From the NCBI RefSeq assembly GCF_000002235.5, contig NW_022145601.1:19847389-19911388 (forward strand): a stretch of 64,000 nt of DNA, written 5' to 3'. The notes under the pieces were generated by a model, which searched no databases, was not told where the DNA came from, and saw nothing but the letters and a program-made list of their open reading frames with translations. How positions within the stretch are numbered: the stretch's first letter is position 1; each line of letters begins with the position of its first letter. Made by a program: the position numbers and the translations under genes. The stretch comes from Strongylocentrotus purpuratus (Eukaryota; Echinodermata; Echinoidea; Camarodonta; Strongylocentrotidae). This document shows, in pieces, positions 28,601 to 37,989 of this stretch.

Positions 28601-30353
28601 GCACGGTTTAATAAACTTGCAATCAATAACAAGTCTTATGAAACAGTGCCCAGAAGCAAACGTCATCGGGAAACTTCAGTATTGGTATAATAAGATCAAA
28701 ATAACGGAATATTAGGTATAGATGTCACTGAAATTAATGAAAAATAGAGAGCTATATGATATGACATTTTACTTTGGTTGTTTAATCGTAGAAAGGGGTC
28801 TCAGCCTTGGTTTAAAGTATACTCTATCATGCAACGACACATCTCTGCATTTTAGCTAAATGCCTGATTTGTCGAAACAGGTCAATAAATTCATTCATTT
28901 CTAGTTATCTTTTAAAAAAAATGTACATGAGTATATGACTTCATTGGCAACATGTCGAAAGCCAGTCACAGTTGAAGTCACACTAGTACTGGATACTCAC
29001 ACATTAATGACGTTTTCATCGGCTTACACAGCTATTGTTTCGTGCAATTTGGGCGTGGACATCAACGTTTCAGTTGACTGCAACTATTTTTACATCGACC
29101 AATCAAGATTATTATTATTTTTTTTTTAAACGTATGCAGAACCAAAAGAAACACTGAATAATTATGATTAGCTGTCGATTGTTACAGGAGTTGCGCGTCA
29201 TTGTAACTTGCAATCGGAAAAAGATTTCATTGCAAGTATTGTTATATATTTAAATATCGTCTGCTGAAAGTCAGAAGGACATTAATATATTACTTTACGC
29301 TCAGTTAATTAATGCCCTTCGGTTCTCAGCAGAATTTATGCTCCTCATGTTGGCATTACTGCAGTATGTTCGATTAAGATACATTTTGGCTACGAATCAT
29401 AGGAAGGGCCACTCTCCCGTAGAAAGAATGCTGTAAATCATGACTTCCGTTATGAATCAGACTCTTCGTAGAGACGCTATGGGCTAGTAACACATCATAC
29501 CTCGTCATACAGACAAGGCCGACATTAGACTGAATAGAAATTACATTACCACACTCTACAAACTAAAATATTACATCACCATTATGAAGGGCCGACCGAG
29601 GAGTGACCACATTTAAAAAATGTCAGATTAACAATTTAACACGCTAGATTCAACTTTTATAGTGTTGGATCCAATATTTTCAAAGCGTTCAGTTTACATT
29701 GTGGAAAAAGCGGTCACTCCTCGGCCCTTTTAAATGGGAATTTGATATATTAGTTTTTAGAGTGGACCCCGAATGGCCAATGTTTGGAGTTGTGGTCTGG
29801 AGTCGGGTTCGTGGTGTGACTGTGATATAATGCATGTGTAAACATTTCAGTTTTTAGAGTGTAAGTGGTTCAACACTTTTTTTAAAGGTTTAAAGCAATT
29901 TCGAATTTCCAAAGAAAGGTGCGCGTTCATGATAAGGCTATTTTTTTTTTATTAGTGTAGGCTATTATTATCAATTATCATGGTTAGATGAACGGTCAGC
30001 TCAATGAATAAAAACGTTAAAGATATTTATGGATATTTTAAAATCTTCTTCATATCATTAAAAGATATTGAACTAGACCGAGGATAATAGTAAAGGATGA
30101 CCAGGCCCTTTAACAAGTGAACAAATATATTTTTTACTGTTTCTTTTATTTTCCCAAAATACATACACAAATTTGCAGATTAATGTAATGATTATAAAAA
30201 AAAACATGTGACGTACCTGTAACAGTAATTACCATAGCCGGTCCAAAAGGTAGGGCAACTGCATTGTGTTCCGATATAAAACTGTCCAGCGACTTTATTC
30301 GTGTGTAGGGCCACTACTGAAAAGAGAACCACAAACGTTAAATAGCTCGCCAT
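10754..30353 (-). CDS. Secreted C-type lectin, 3 exons (186 aa)
   Basis: Predicted secreted, single-domain C-type lectin, probably a calcium-dependent sugar binder of body fluid or coelomocytes. Coding exons are 30353-30217, 12259-12070 and 10987-10754; the splice phases (2, then 0) match and all sites are GT-AG. Residues 1-23 are a hydrophobic signal peptide (MASYLTFVVLFSVVALHT onward). The C-type lectin domain spans about residues 31-186: CPTFW and CYRYF open it, W54/A57/C61 form the first helix, LWLGLTD is the usual central strand, then the EPN sugar-specificity motif at 143-145 (mannose type in the family), E151, W166-F167-D168 and the final C182. The cysteine pair normally found near EPN and after the WND motif is absent, and the usual Asn of WND is Phe. 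An upstream in-frame ATG would add 5 or 12 residues; the start chosen gives the cleanest signal peptide. Gene call is firm; ligand and biological role are inferred. Confidence 0.88.
12070..12259 (-). CDS. Lectin exon 2 (first helix to central loop)
   Basis: Encodes residues 46-109. Acceptor is CAACAG|A and donor is AGG|GTAAGT. It contains KTWLEAEFYC (first helix and first core cysteine), HLVSIHS (a family hallmark) and an unpaired-looking C69 inside a Gly-rich insertion (FGAGGCMGQTGQ), longer than in most family members. Confidence 0.87.
13637..13758. mobile_element. Palindromic MITE, 122 bp
   Basis: TAATAGGGACTTTTAGATTTG at the left, shortened here by its 20-base core AATAGGGACTTTTAGATTTG, is perfectly complementary to CAAATCTAAAAGTCCCTATT at the right. 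The centre is partly palindromic as well. Confidence 0.75.
14058..14260 (+). mobile_element. tRNA-derived SINE candidate
   Basis: A polymerase III A box (TGGCATAGTGG, 14064-14074) and B box (GGTTCGATTC, 14108-14117) are 44 bp apart, the spacing in a tRNA gene. The cloverleaf is degenerate, so this is a SINE head rather than a tRNA. A T-run near 14250 may mark the tail. The end is approximate. Confidence 0.55.
15210..15243. repeat. Poly-G run of 34
   Basis: An uninterrupted run of 34 G in otherwise AT-rich DNA. Confidence 0.9.
16330..16501. mobile_element. MITE with CACCCTTTCACGGTTA ends and TA borders
   Basis: Left TACACCCTTTCACGGTTA and the complement of the right end (TACCCTTTTCACGGTTAC) match. 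TA at both borders. Confidence 0.72.
17464..17617 (+). mobile_element. TTAA-bounded MITE, family 3
   Basis: Starts TTAAAGCTCGTCTGCACTAG, ends GCAGTGGGGGTTTAA; carries GATTAGGCATTGTTCGCTAT. Lies in lectin intron 1. Confidence 0.74.
21019..21290 (-). other. GC-rich coding-like island in lectin intron 1
   Basis: About 270 bp of balanced base composition in AT-rich DNA, open on both strands. The minus-strand frame includes GETCPGESGCKDEGLEQFLS and a segment with WGPLGFWKIV. No family is recognised. It may be a transposon coding remnant or an isolated exon. Confidence 0.25.
25145..25235. repeat. GA microsatellite and G-run
   Basis: Interrupted (GA)n ending in a short G-run. Confidence 0.9.
25591..25686. 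repeat. CT microsatellite
   Basis: Interrupted (CT)n with a central (TA)n. Confidence 0.9.
28599..28651. mobile_element. Short palindromic relative of the 2847 MITE
   Basis: GGGCACGGTTTAATAAACTT faces AAGTCTTATGAAACAGTGCCC's near-complement across a few bases; the ends match those of the 2847 element. Confidence 0.55.
29552..29764. mobile_element. Foldback MITE with nested inverted repeats
   Basis: CACTCTACAAACTAAAATAT at the left faces its near-complement at the right, and an inner pair GGGCCGACCGAGGAGTGACC / GGTCACTCCTCGGCCC is almost perfect. Most of the element is an imperfect inverted repeat. It lies about 450 bp from lectin exon 1. Confidence 0.72.
30217..30353 (-). CDS. Lectin exon 1 (signal peptide and start of lectin domain)
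   Basis: Encodes residues 1-45 plus two bases of codon 46. It ends at CAG|GTACGT and joins the next exon in phase 2 to give Cys-Tyr-Arg-Tyr-Phe, a typical lectin-domain opening. C33 and C44 form the N-terminal hairpin pair of long-form domains; C31 is an extra cysteine. Confidence 0.85.
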
Positions 30354-31479
30354 ATTATTAACCTGCATGTTCCTCGTATTCGCAGGCATGTATGGTGGTG
30401 TCAGGGCGGCGACAAAAGGAGCAGAAATTATGAAGAGAGTTGTCTGATTTTCCTACTAATCTTCCGTTACAGGATGCGCAATTTAGAAACACACTCGCAA
30501 ATTGGACGGATCCCGTTGTTTCGTACAAGAAAGATACAATTACTCTACTGTTTCGTCGTGCTGCGCTGCACGTACTGGGGAGATTTGACAATTATCAGGA
30601 GCGAGGAACTTGCGGGGCGAGATACTGAAGGGCGGAAATGTTATTTGCGCACGGCACTGCAAAACTTTCAGCCGATCCCGTGTGAGCGCGGTGATAGTCT
30701 AGCCATGAACACCTGCAGACCTTTTTGTTTAATGCATGTCTTTCGACGATAATATTGGTAGGCCTATGTTTATTCATGACATATTCTTTAAGATCAGATA
30801 AATAAATCGATGAAAGTCAGAGAAAATTGTCTGCAAAATTGATCTACGGGCCTACAGTAAAAGATATTTGACTAAATTAACGGGCCTAATCTTACTAGCC
30901 TAAAAAAAAGAGAGGGGGGGGGGGGGCGATGTCTTTCCCCGGATATCCAGAAAGCGAAGAAAAACAGCAAACAACTTTTTCATAAAATATGACAACTCTC
31001 CCAAAAGTACACTACCTCACCGCCTGAATTTGAGGTGACTGTTGTGGGGGAGGGCTCTGCTGTCGAAGCCCCGCTCTCAACGCATCGTACGCTCACGTAT
31101 ATATTTTCCTTTGTATAATTTCATTTGCGGAATGTTTTCCATAAACAAGTAAACGTGTCGATAAGATGAAGACTACAAATTCTAAACTGCCCTTGGTTCG
31201 TCATGTTCGTATGAGTCAAATCTGACAGCTTTCTTGAATCACGCGCGTGTAAAGCAACATGCTATGAAGGCCCACTATCGAGTTGTTGAAATTTTGTTTT
31301 ATATAATTAGAAAAATGCCTTGTCTTTGAAAAGGATTATGTCATGGAGAATGTCTGCACTATTGGCCAGAGATGCATTTGCTTAAGTGTTCGACTGAAAA
31401 ATTAAACGAGTATAGAGGTATAGGCCCAATATTATGGTTGCGTGATGGTTACGCTAAGCACAAACTCTCGCAGGAGTAT

Positions 31480-31495
31480 CAGAGAGAGAGAGAGG

Positions 31496-31535
<40 letters not shown>

Positions 31536-31625
31536 GAGAGAGAGAGAGAGAGAGAGAAGAAAGAGAGAGAGAGAGGGAGAGAGAGAGAGAGAGACAGAGA
31601 GAGAGAGAGACAGAGAGAGGGAGAA
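31480..31625. repeat. GA microsatellite, about 145 bp
   Basis: Long (GA)n with few interruptions; source of the Arg/Glu and Ser/Leu repeats in all frames. Confidence 0.93.
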
Positions 31626-31834
31626 GGGGTTGGGGTTGGGGTTGTGTACTGTGTGTGGGGTGAGGGTGGCAATACCCATTTAAAGCATTCTGTTGGCATA
31701 ACTCGACATTCCCTCTCCAGTTTTTTTCTTCACAAATTGATGGGATGGGCAATCTTCTATGTCCCCTATAGCTACGTCATTGCCTGTTAGAAGTTATAAG
31801 AACTTAGGATTATTAACGCAGAATAATGTTCTTG

Positions 31835-32228
31835 TTAAAGAGAAGGTTGAGTTCTGGAAAGAGGTGAAAAATAATTTGTGAGCATTGCTCATTCTTATTA
31901 TGCAAGTGTGGAAGAACATCAGTTAATACATGTTCCCTGAAAAGCATGGCTCTTCAAATGCCTTCATATTCTAAATATGCATGTAACATCGTGAAAATCG
32001 GGGGGCCGGCTTTTTACGCCACGTGTTCGTGTAGTCCCATATACATCTTTCTGTGCAAGTGTTTGTAACTTTATCAAGACTTGGCCAATTTTCTTATCAT
32101 TTTGATGATTCCAGAACCTTGCAATACACACAAATTCTTATATGCTAGATGATCAATCTTTTCTGGTCGGTTCCACACCGTTTCTTTCACAATGCAATCG
32201 CATGACCAGAACTCAACTTCATCTTTAA
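31835..32228 (-). mobile_element. TTAA-bounded MITE, family 1, full copy
   Basis: Near-full copy in the same orientation as the one at 73, with TTAA at both ends and the same internal words such as GATGATTCCAGAACCTTGCA. Confidence 0.78.
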
Positions 32229-32483
32229 GTACCGTCTGCTGAGAGCTCGAAAAGCGTTGTAAGTTTTTATTAACATTTTTAATTTTAAAGATAGACTTGA
32301 GTTCTGTTTTAAAAAAAAAGAAAATGAATTCTCACAGAATCAAACGAAACTTACACTGAATGTTCAAGATTACAAATAAATGTAATTTGCCAAACAATTT
32401 TGGTAGAAAATTTATAGCCAACTGGCCGAGTAATGAGCATAGAAAGATAAGGAAATCAAGGATGGTAGCCCCGACACCATTTA

Positions 32484-32683
32484 TGTAGTCCCATATACAT
32501 CTTTCTGTGTACAGTGCTTGTTACTTTACCAAGACTGGGCCAAATTCATTATGGTTTTGATTACTCCAGAACCTTGCAGTACACACCAATACTTACATGC
32601 TATACATGATCAACTTTTTCTGATACATTCCACACCTTTTCTTTCACAATGCAATCGGATGACCAGAACTCAACTTTATCTTT
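32484..32683 (-). mobile_element. MITE family 1, half-length copy
   Basis: Carries only the half of the element from the GTAGTCCCATATACATC word to the ACTTTATCTTTAA end. It lies 255 bp beyond the full copy at 31835-32228 in the same orientation. Confidence 0.7.
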
Positions 32684-32939
32684 AACATATACAGAAAGTT
32701 ATATCCATGTAACAACAATAAATCAAAGAATAAATCAAATGGATCTATAGTATATTATGGAGTAGAAAACATCAGCGATCGTCAAAATACACCCCCCTCC
32801 CAAGGAAAAAAAAAGGATTTCAGTCAGCGTTCTATCATCTGCTAAACTGCTTAAATAGGATTATTTTCTAAAATTTCTGAATGAACTTTTCACCCTTATA
32901 TGGCTCTCAGCATACAATATCCTGCTTATGCCTATGCTT

Positions 32940-33027
32940 ACATTGTATTTAACACCAATGGGAAACAAAGTTCTGTATTATTATAACGTGGAAAATAAAC
33001 ATGATAAAACTTGAATCTTGAATCTTG
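32940..33027 (+). mobile_element. Possible non-LTR 3' terminus with TTGAATC repeats
   Basis: GTGGAAAATAAACATGATAA is followed by a short tandem of TTGAATC, the kind of tail seen on non-LTR elements. Nothing else supports it. Confidence 0.3.
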
Positions 33028-33477
33028 AACTGCAACTGCTGATGATTATAATCTTGACTGGCCCTCGAGCCCCCTCAGGTCATGAAGGTCAATTAAAATC
33101 ATTCAACTACTTAATTAATATGTGCATCCTGTGATAATCAGCCATAGACCTTAATTATTTTTCTGATAAACCATTGTCAATCAATATGTACAGATGTACG
33201 TGCGTCATTTAATACATGTATGTATATGTACTAAACCAGTTCTCTATTTCAATTCGAATCAATAATTTTTTTTTAAAGCTTCATAACTCATTAAAAAAAA
33301 AAAGCTTACACGAAATCTATACCAAATGATATTTGCAATATAAAATAGAAAATGAAATGTTTTTGTTTTTATCCAATATTTCATGTCGATAGGTAATCAA
33401 ATCATTTTAGGATACAAAATATATAAGCATCATAATATCATAACTTAGGTCGAATTTTAAATGAAAAGAGAAATCCA

Positions 33478-33527
33478 ATAAAAAGCAAAGTAATCCACTA
33501 AAAAGCAAAGTAATCCACTAAAAAGCT
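33478..33527. repeat. 20-bp tandem repeat
   Basis: Units of CTAAAAAGCAAAGTAATCCA repeated about two and a half times. Confidence 0.85.
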
Positions 33528-34779
33528 CTATGCAACATGACAAGGAGCAATTAGGAGAATAGCCAACCAACTCTTATAGATTAAAGTATATAAAACTTTA
33601 CGGATTACAAAGGAACGGCTCGTGCGGCCGATGCATTTTACATGGATTTGCCATTGAATGAGCACGCAGTTTCCTCAAAACCATCATGAATTGAAGGGAA
33701 TAATTAGCGAGATGATAGTCCTGAACTTTTATCGGACATAATGGTGACCCTAAACTAATTCTGACGCTTCGCTGATAAGGCGCCTGTACATCGAGTTGAT
33801 CCCCCTTTAATTGGACGGAATTAGATATGTCATCTGAAACAGTCATAGTTTATAAACACTTTCTCTCAGTAAAGATTAATGGAGCTTAGTCATGAATAAA
33901 GCGATTTAGTGTTCTTTTATTTCTAGATTAGGAATCCATAGACGGTGGCCCTAATCTCTGTTTTCCTGAGACTCTAGTATATTTTCATCTGTCTCTGCGT
34001 TGTGAGAATTACGCACAGTGGTTTGTTTTGTAATGAAACCTATACTAAACATGATCGTTGTTTCAATTCGCTCGTAAACTTGACTGTGTAATTAAAAGAG
34101 AAATTATTATTTTGTTAATCACCACTCTACTCTATCCTAAACAATATACTAGTCATCACAGACAGAATTTAGTATCATTACAATGTAAAGCTTGGAGTGT
34201 TAAATTGTAACAATATTCTTGCATTTTAAGCCTTCCTTCAGTGAAGGTGTTTCCGAAAGTTGTAATGTTTTAATTGGTAACCATTTCGTACCGACCCCAA
34301 TAGGAAACAATTAAATTTGAGTTTATACGTCCCATTTATTTGATGTTTAGTTATTTCAATTCATCAACATTTACAATCTTATGACTTTAGATGTAATGGT
34401 AATGACATGGTATTTACAGGGGTGGTCGCATACGCTTGAAGTGGCGCCCTGTAGAGAATGAAAATAAAAATATAGAAAATATATTGTATTCTTTTAAGAA
34501 GGCAGTTAAAACTATGTTATTGTCTAAGCATTGACCCTGTCGTGTGTAATTTTACTGTATTCATGTCCTTGTGCACATTGACTGTATATTCAACAATGAT
34601 GTGTAATCGTCCATAACCTAGCATTGTTTATCCATTCATGAATGAACCTGCATTCAATCTGCAGATGTATGAAATGTATTGTATTATTACCAACGCTCCT
34701 TCTCTCCCCTTTCCTTTTCTTCTCTGCAAGTCACACTCTTTTAAATTTATATTTTCATTGTTGTATCTAAGTTGAGGGC

Positions 34780-34998
34780 TGCGGGCACGTCAAGCTACTT
34801 TGCTTATTTCTGTAGCCCTTCTGCATCTAATGTATGTTAATTATGCATTCAATATATTCGTTTAATTTCGTTTAGTATCTGTATAAAATTATATGCACTT
34901 AAAATATTGTATCAAACCATATTATGTTCATGAAAATGTATGATGAAAAAAAGAAAAAAGATACAGAAACCAATAAATCAAATCAAATCAAATCAAAT
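34780..34998 (+). mobile_element. Possible non-LTR 3' terminus with (AAATC)n tail
   Basis: The stretch ends in ACCAATAAATCAAATCAAAT and further AAATC units. The upstream 200 bp look like a non-coding LINE end, but no protein motif was found. Confidence 0.35.
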
Positions 34999-35131
34999 AT
35001 AGCGATCCATAAAAATTAGGAGAGGAAGGACATAAATATAAAAATGGCATAGGAAGAGAAAGGACAGAAGGAAGGGAGAGGGGCAGAAAGACACATTCAT
35101 GATAGTATCGGGAGGAGTACCAGGCCAGTGC

Positions 35132-35666
35132 TTAAAGGTACTATGTCCCACTTGCAGGCCAAAAAAATGAAAAAGTTAAATTCCAACTGCATTTGAAAGA
35201 CAATACTAATTTAGAACTTCCCTAAAAAAGGTGGGGCTTGAAAATGTCTTCAAGTGGGAAAATAACGACTATTAGTTGTCAAATCGACTTTAGGGCTATA
35301 GAGCCCAAAAGTAATAGTCTTGATTTTCAGACGATTGTACCGAATGATCATACGTTTTATGCTGCGCAAAGATTCAATCAGTTTAATCTTGGCCATCACA
35401 AGAAGCGGGTTATTGATGTAGACAAATGATGTGCCCTTTACAACTCTTTTCATGTATGTTATTACCAAAGAAGAAAAAAAGTAACTCAACATAGACAGTG
35501 TCTGACAGTGAAGTCTAGCAAATAAACGGGTTTCCTTCCATAATTTGAATATGAGGACACAGCTAGCGTTTAAATTTCACAGATAGGACATACATGACAT
35601 ATTCATAATTCCTGCAAAGTTCTACAGCATTTGAGGTTGGCTGCAAAAGGGACATAGTACCTTTAA
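35132..35666. mobile_element. TTAA-bounded MITE, family 2, full copy
   Basis: Inverted ends TTAAAGGTACTATGTCCC and GGGACATAGTACCTTTAA enclose 535 bp; the 18-base ends are perfectly complementary. TTAA lies at both borders. A truncated relative lies at 45844. Confidence 0.82.
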
Positions 35667-36263
35667 AACAACAATCACCTTTTCACAGTTACATTTTATG
35701 ACAAATTCCTTGGGTCATTGATGAATTGACAAAGGTGACGTCATACTTTAAATTGAGTTGCTCATTTTGTTAAGTAAAAAAAAAACTGAAAGGGAAGCAT
35801 ATCGTTTATGTATCATACAAAAGGTGATTTACTAACCCCTCGGTATACTTACACACCCCAATCAATGCAAGAGACAAAAGGGAATTAGGCGCCCCATTAA
35901 AAAAAAAATGCAATTAAAATGTCGACGTCTCACCTCTAAGGACCAAATGGGGAAGTGCATGTGGGCCCTGGATCGCATGGCTGTTCCAATGAGAGAAAAC
36001 AAAAAACTCAAAATAAAATACATCACTACACATACATACATGCATACACACAGTCAACATACCAACCAACCAATCAAACAAACAAGAATTTTAGAGATTT
36101 TTTTATTACCGTAATATAGCAGGGAGACTTCATGTCAGTTTGTTTAATTATAGACTTCGATCTTTATCAAACCTCGTTAAAGTTCTTTCTTCATCACAAT
36201 TCGTTCTTATTTTTCCAGACCCATCAATTAGGTGGACGAATATCAATTTATGACTTTTGGCGA

Positions 36264-36427
36264 GGGGGGGGGGGGGGGGGGTGGAGGGGAGAAACCCGGG
36301 GAGAAATGTAGTTTTTTTTTCTTCTTTTTGTTACTACCCCTCTTCTTGACTGGGATTCCCGAAATCTTGTTCTTGGATAAAAAGTGATGTCTACCTCAGC
36401 CCCCCCCCCCCCCCCCCCCCCCCCCCC
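36264..36427. repeat. Poly-G (18) and poly-C (28) runs 120 bp apart
   Basis: G-run at 36264-36281 and C-run at 36400-36427 on the same strand; they could pair as a hairpin. Confidence 0.88.
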
Positions 36428-37860
36428 TGTGCGCAGTAACTGTAAAATACGTATTAGTACTGCGAGGCTACAATAGAATGGACAATTTGTGGTTCCATTT
36501 CCTATTTGTCTTTCTACAGATACCATTAATATATTGCATAAGCGGATCAGACGAAATCTCTTCTTTTGCAACAGGTATATTTCATATATTTCAACTATAT
36601 TTCATTTACTATCAGTTTATCAGGTAGAATACATGTTAGATGATTATTAATAGCTAAATTTGCACTCTATTACTTGTATTAAGAGTCGTAGAAAACTAGA
36701 AATACAAATGATATCGTGTGTGTGGTCCCACTCGTATGATTACATGTAATTCAATGAAGCGAGTAAAGTTAAAAATGTTAACTTTTGAAACTCTGAAAGA
36801 CTACGTAATTTGATGCTAGTATTAGAAGTTTAAATTGATTTGGAATGGAAATCTACTTTAACACCAATGTTTCTATGAAGTACAACAAAGAGAGAGTCCT
36901 AAATCCTTATTTACATGGGAAATAAAATTAAAAACTGAAATTGTGTTAAAAAAAGCAAAGCAAAAACGAAAAAGGGGGAAGAACAACAAATTATTGAAAA
37001 AGATTTAAAATTAAGTTAGATCTAAGTTAATGTTACATTTACAGTTAGACTTTTATGCATTGTAAGAGTGGTTGTATAGATCAAACAAAATAGAGATGTG
37101 TTTTCATTACAAGGAATTTTATGATATCCATCAGTCCATCTCAATAATTAATGGACAAACATATTAAGTGTGACTAAGCTTACGTAATACATTGACTTGA
37201 AGGGTAAAAGTTGGAGAGATAATGGACCGACATATTGGCTTGGCACTAACCTAATAAACATTTGGAAATACTCTGAGAGTAATGGAATTGGTGCTTTATA
37301 AGTTCATAAGATCACATCAAAACATATTTATGATATCCATCATAGGAGAGTCACCCACATTATTAGAGAATGAGCTAATGTCTCGACTGGCTTTTAATAA
37401 TCCTGTAAATCTGGCTCCAGCATGGAAACATCATGATTTATCAAAAGGATTTCACATGCATAGAGATTCATCCCTGCTTTGTAAAAATTCAAAAATGGAC
37501 CATACCTGTAATTGTATAGTGAAAACTTTAGCTACATTTGACTATAAGTTATTATCTATCAATTTGTATTTCTTATGCCAGGGATTTATTGAATCTGTAA
37601 GTTATCTTTCTTACTATTGCTTTATTTCCTCAGGTACTAGAGTCTTATGTGGTCACTTATACAGTAATTGTATAACGTAATAAGTGTAAGAAACCTTTTT
37701 TTTTATGGTGTTTCTAAGACTGTATGAAGCTTAGATATTGAAAATGATCGATAACTGCACAACGAGTGTGCATGTTGTTATCCTCTACTTTGTTGTTTTG
37801 TAACTTAACAAATTCAAATTTTTCTGAATTTGGGCTTCCCAGATCATTCAATCTGTCATC

Positions 37861-37989
37861 ATGCAAGGTGCAACATCTACCGGTCTCAGACTCTTAGGAC
37901 GAAGCTGCTTGTTTCAGGCTGCCTCCAAGCCCAAGAATAGACTCTGGAGGATGCTCCCTCAGAGCACTGCCTCCACCAGCTGCACTGAG
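37861..37989 (+). CDS. SCO1: SCO1 exon 1 (presequence)
   Basis: Encodes residues 1-43, rich in Arg, Ser and Thr with no acidic residue before E43, as expected for a mitochondrial presequence. Donor GAG|GTAAGT, phase 0. The start is the first ATG after a T-rich stretch; an upstream non-coding exon cannot be excluded. Confidence 0.8.

Larger units (their letters stand above)
12260..30216 (-). other. Lectin intron 1, about 18 kb, repeat-filled
   Basis: This stretch separates the signal-peptide exon from the rest of the lectin domain. No further exon compatible with the reading frame was seen. It holds MITEs (for example 13637-13758, 16330-16501, 17464-17617, 28599-28651, 29552-29764), a tRNA-derived SINE near 14058, microsatellites and long poly-G/poly-C runs. 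One GC-rich island at 21019-21290 is discussed separately. Confidence 0.75.
30354..37860. other. Intergenic between lectin and SCO1
   Basis: The two genes are divergent across this 7.5-kb stretch. It holds the lectin promoter (not recognisable as a TATA box), GA repeats, MITE families 1 and 2 and possible LINE ends. A 132-codon frame at 37282-37680 has no recognisable domain. Confidence 0.6.

Noticed and set aside
31372..31752. Arg/Glu-rich and Ser/Leu-rich frames on both strands
   Set aside because: Translations of a (GA)n microsatellite.
37282..37680. A 132-codon plus-strand frame just upstream of SCO1
   Set aside because: No domain, signal or family resemblance; in 64 kb of six frames one such frame is not surprising. 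An upstream SCO1 exon is not supported by phase or similarity.
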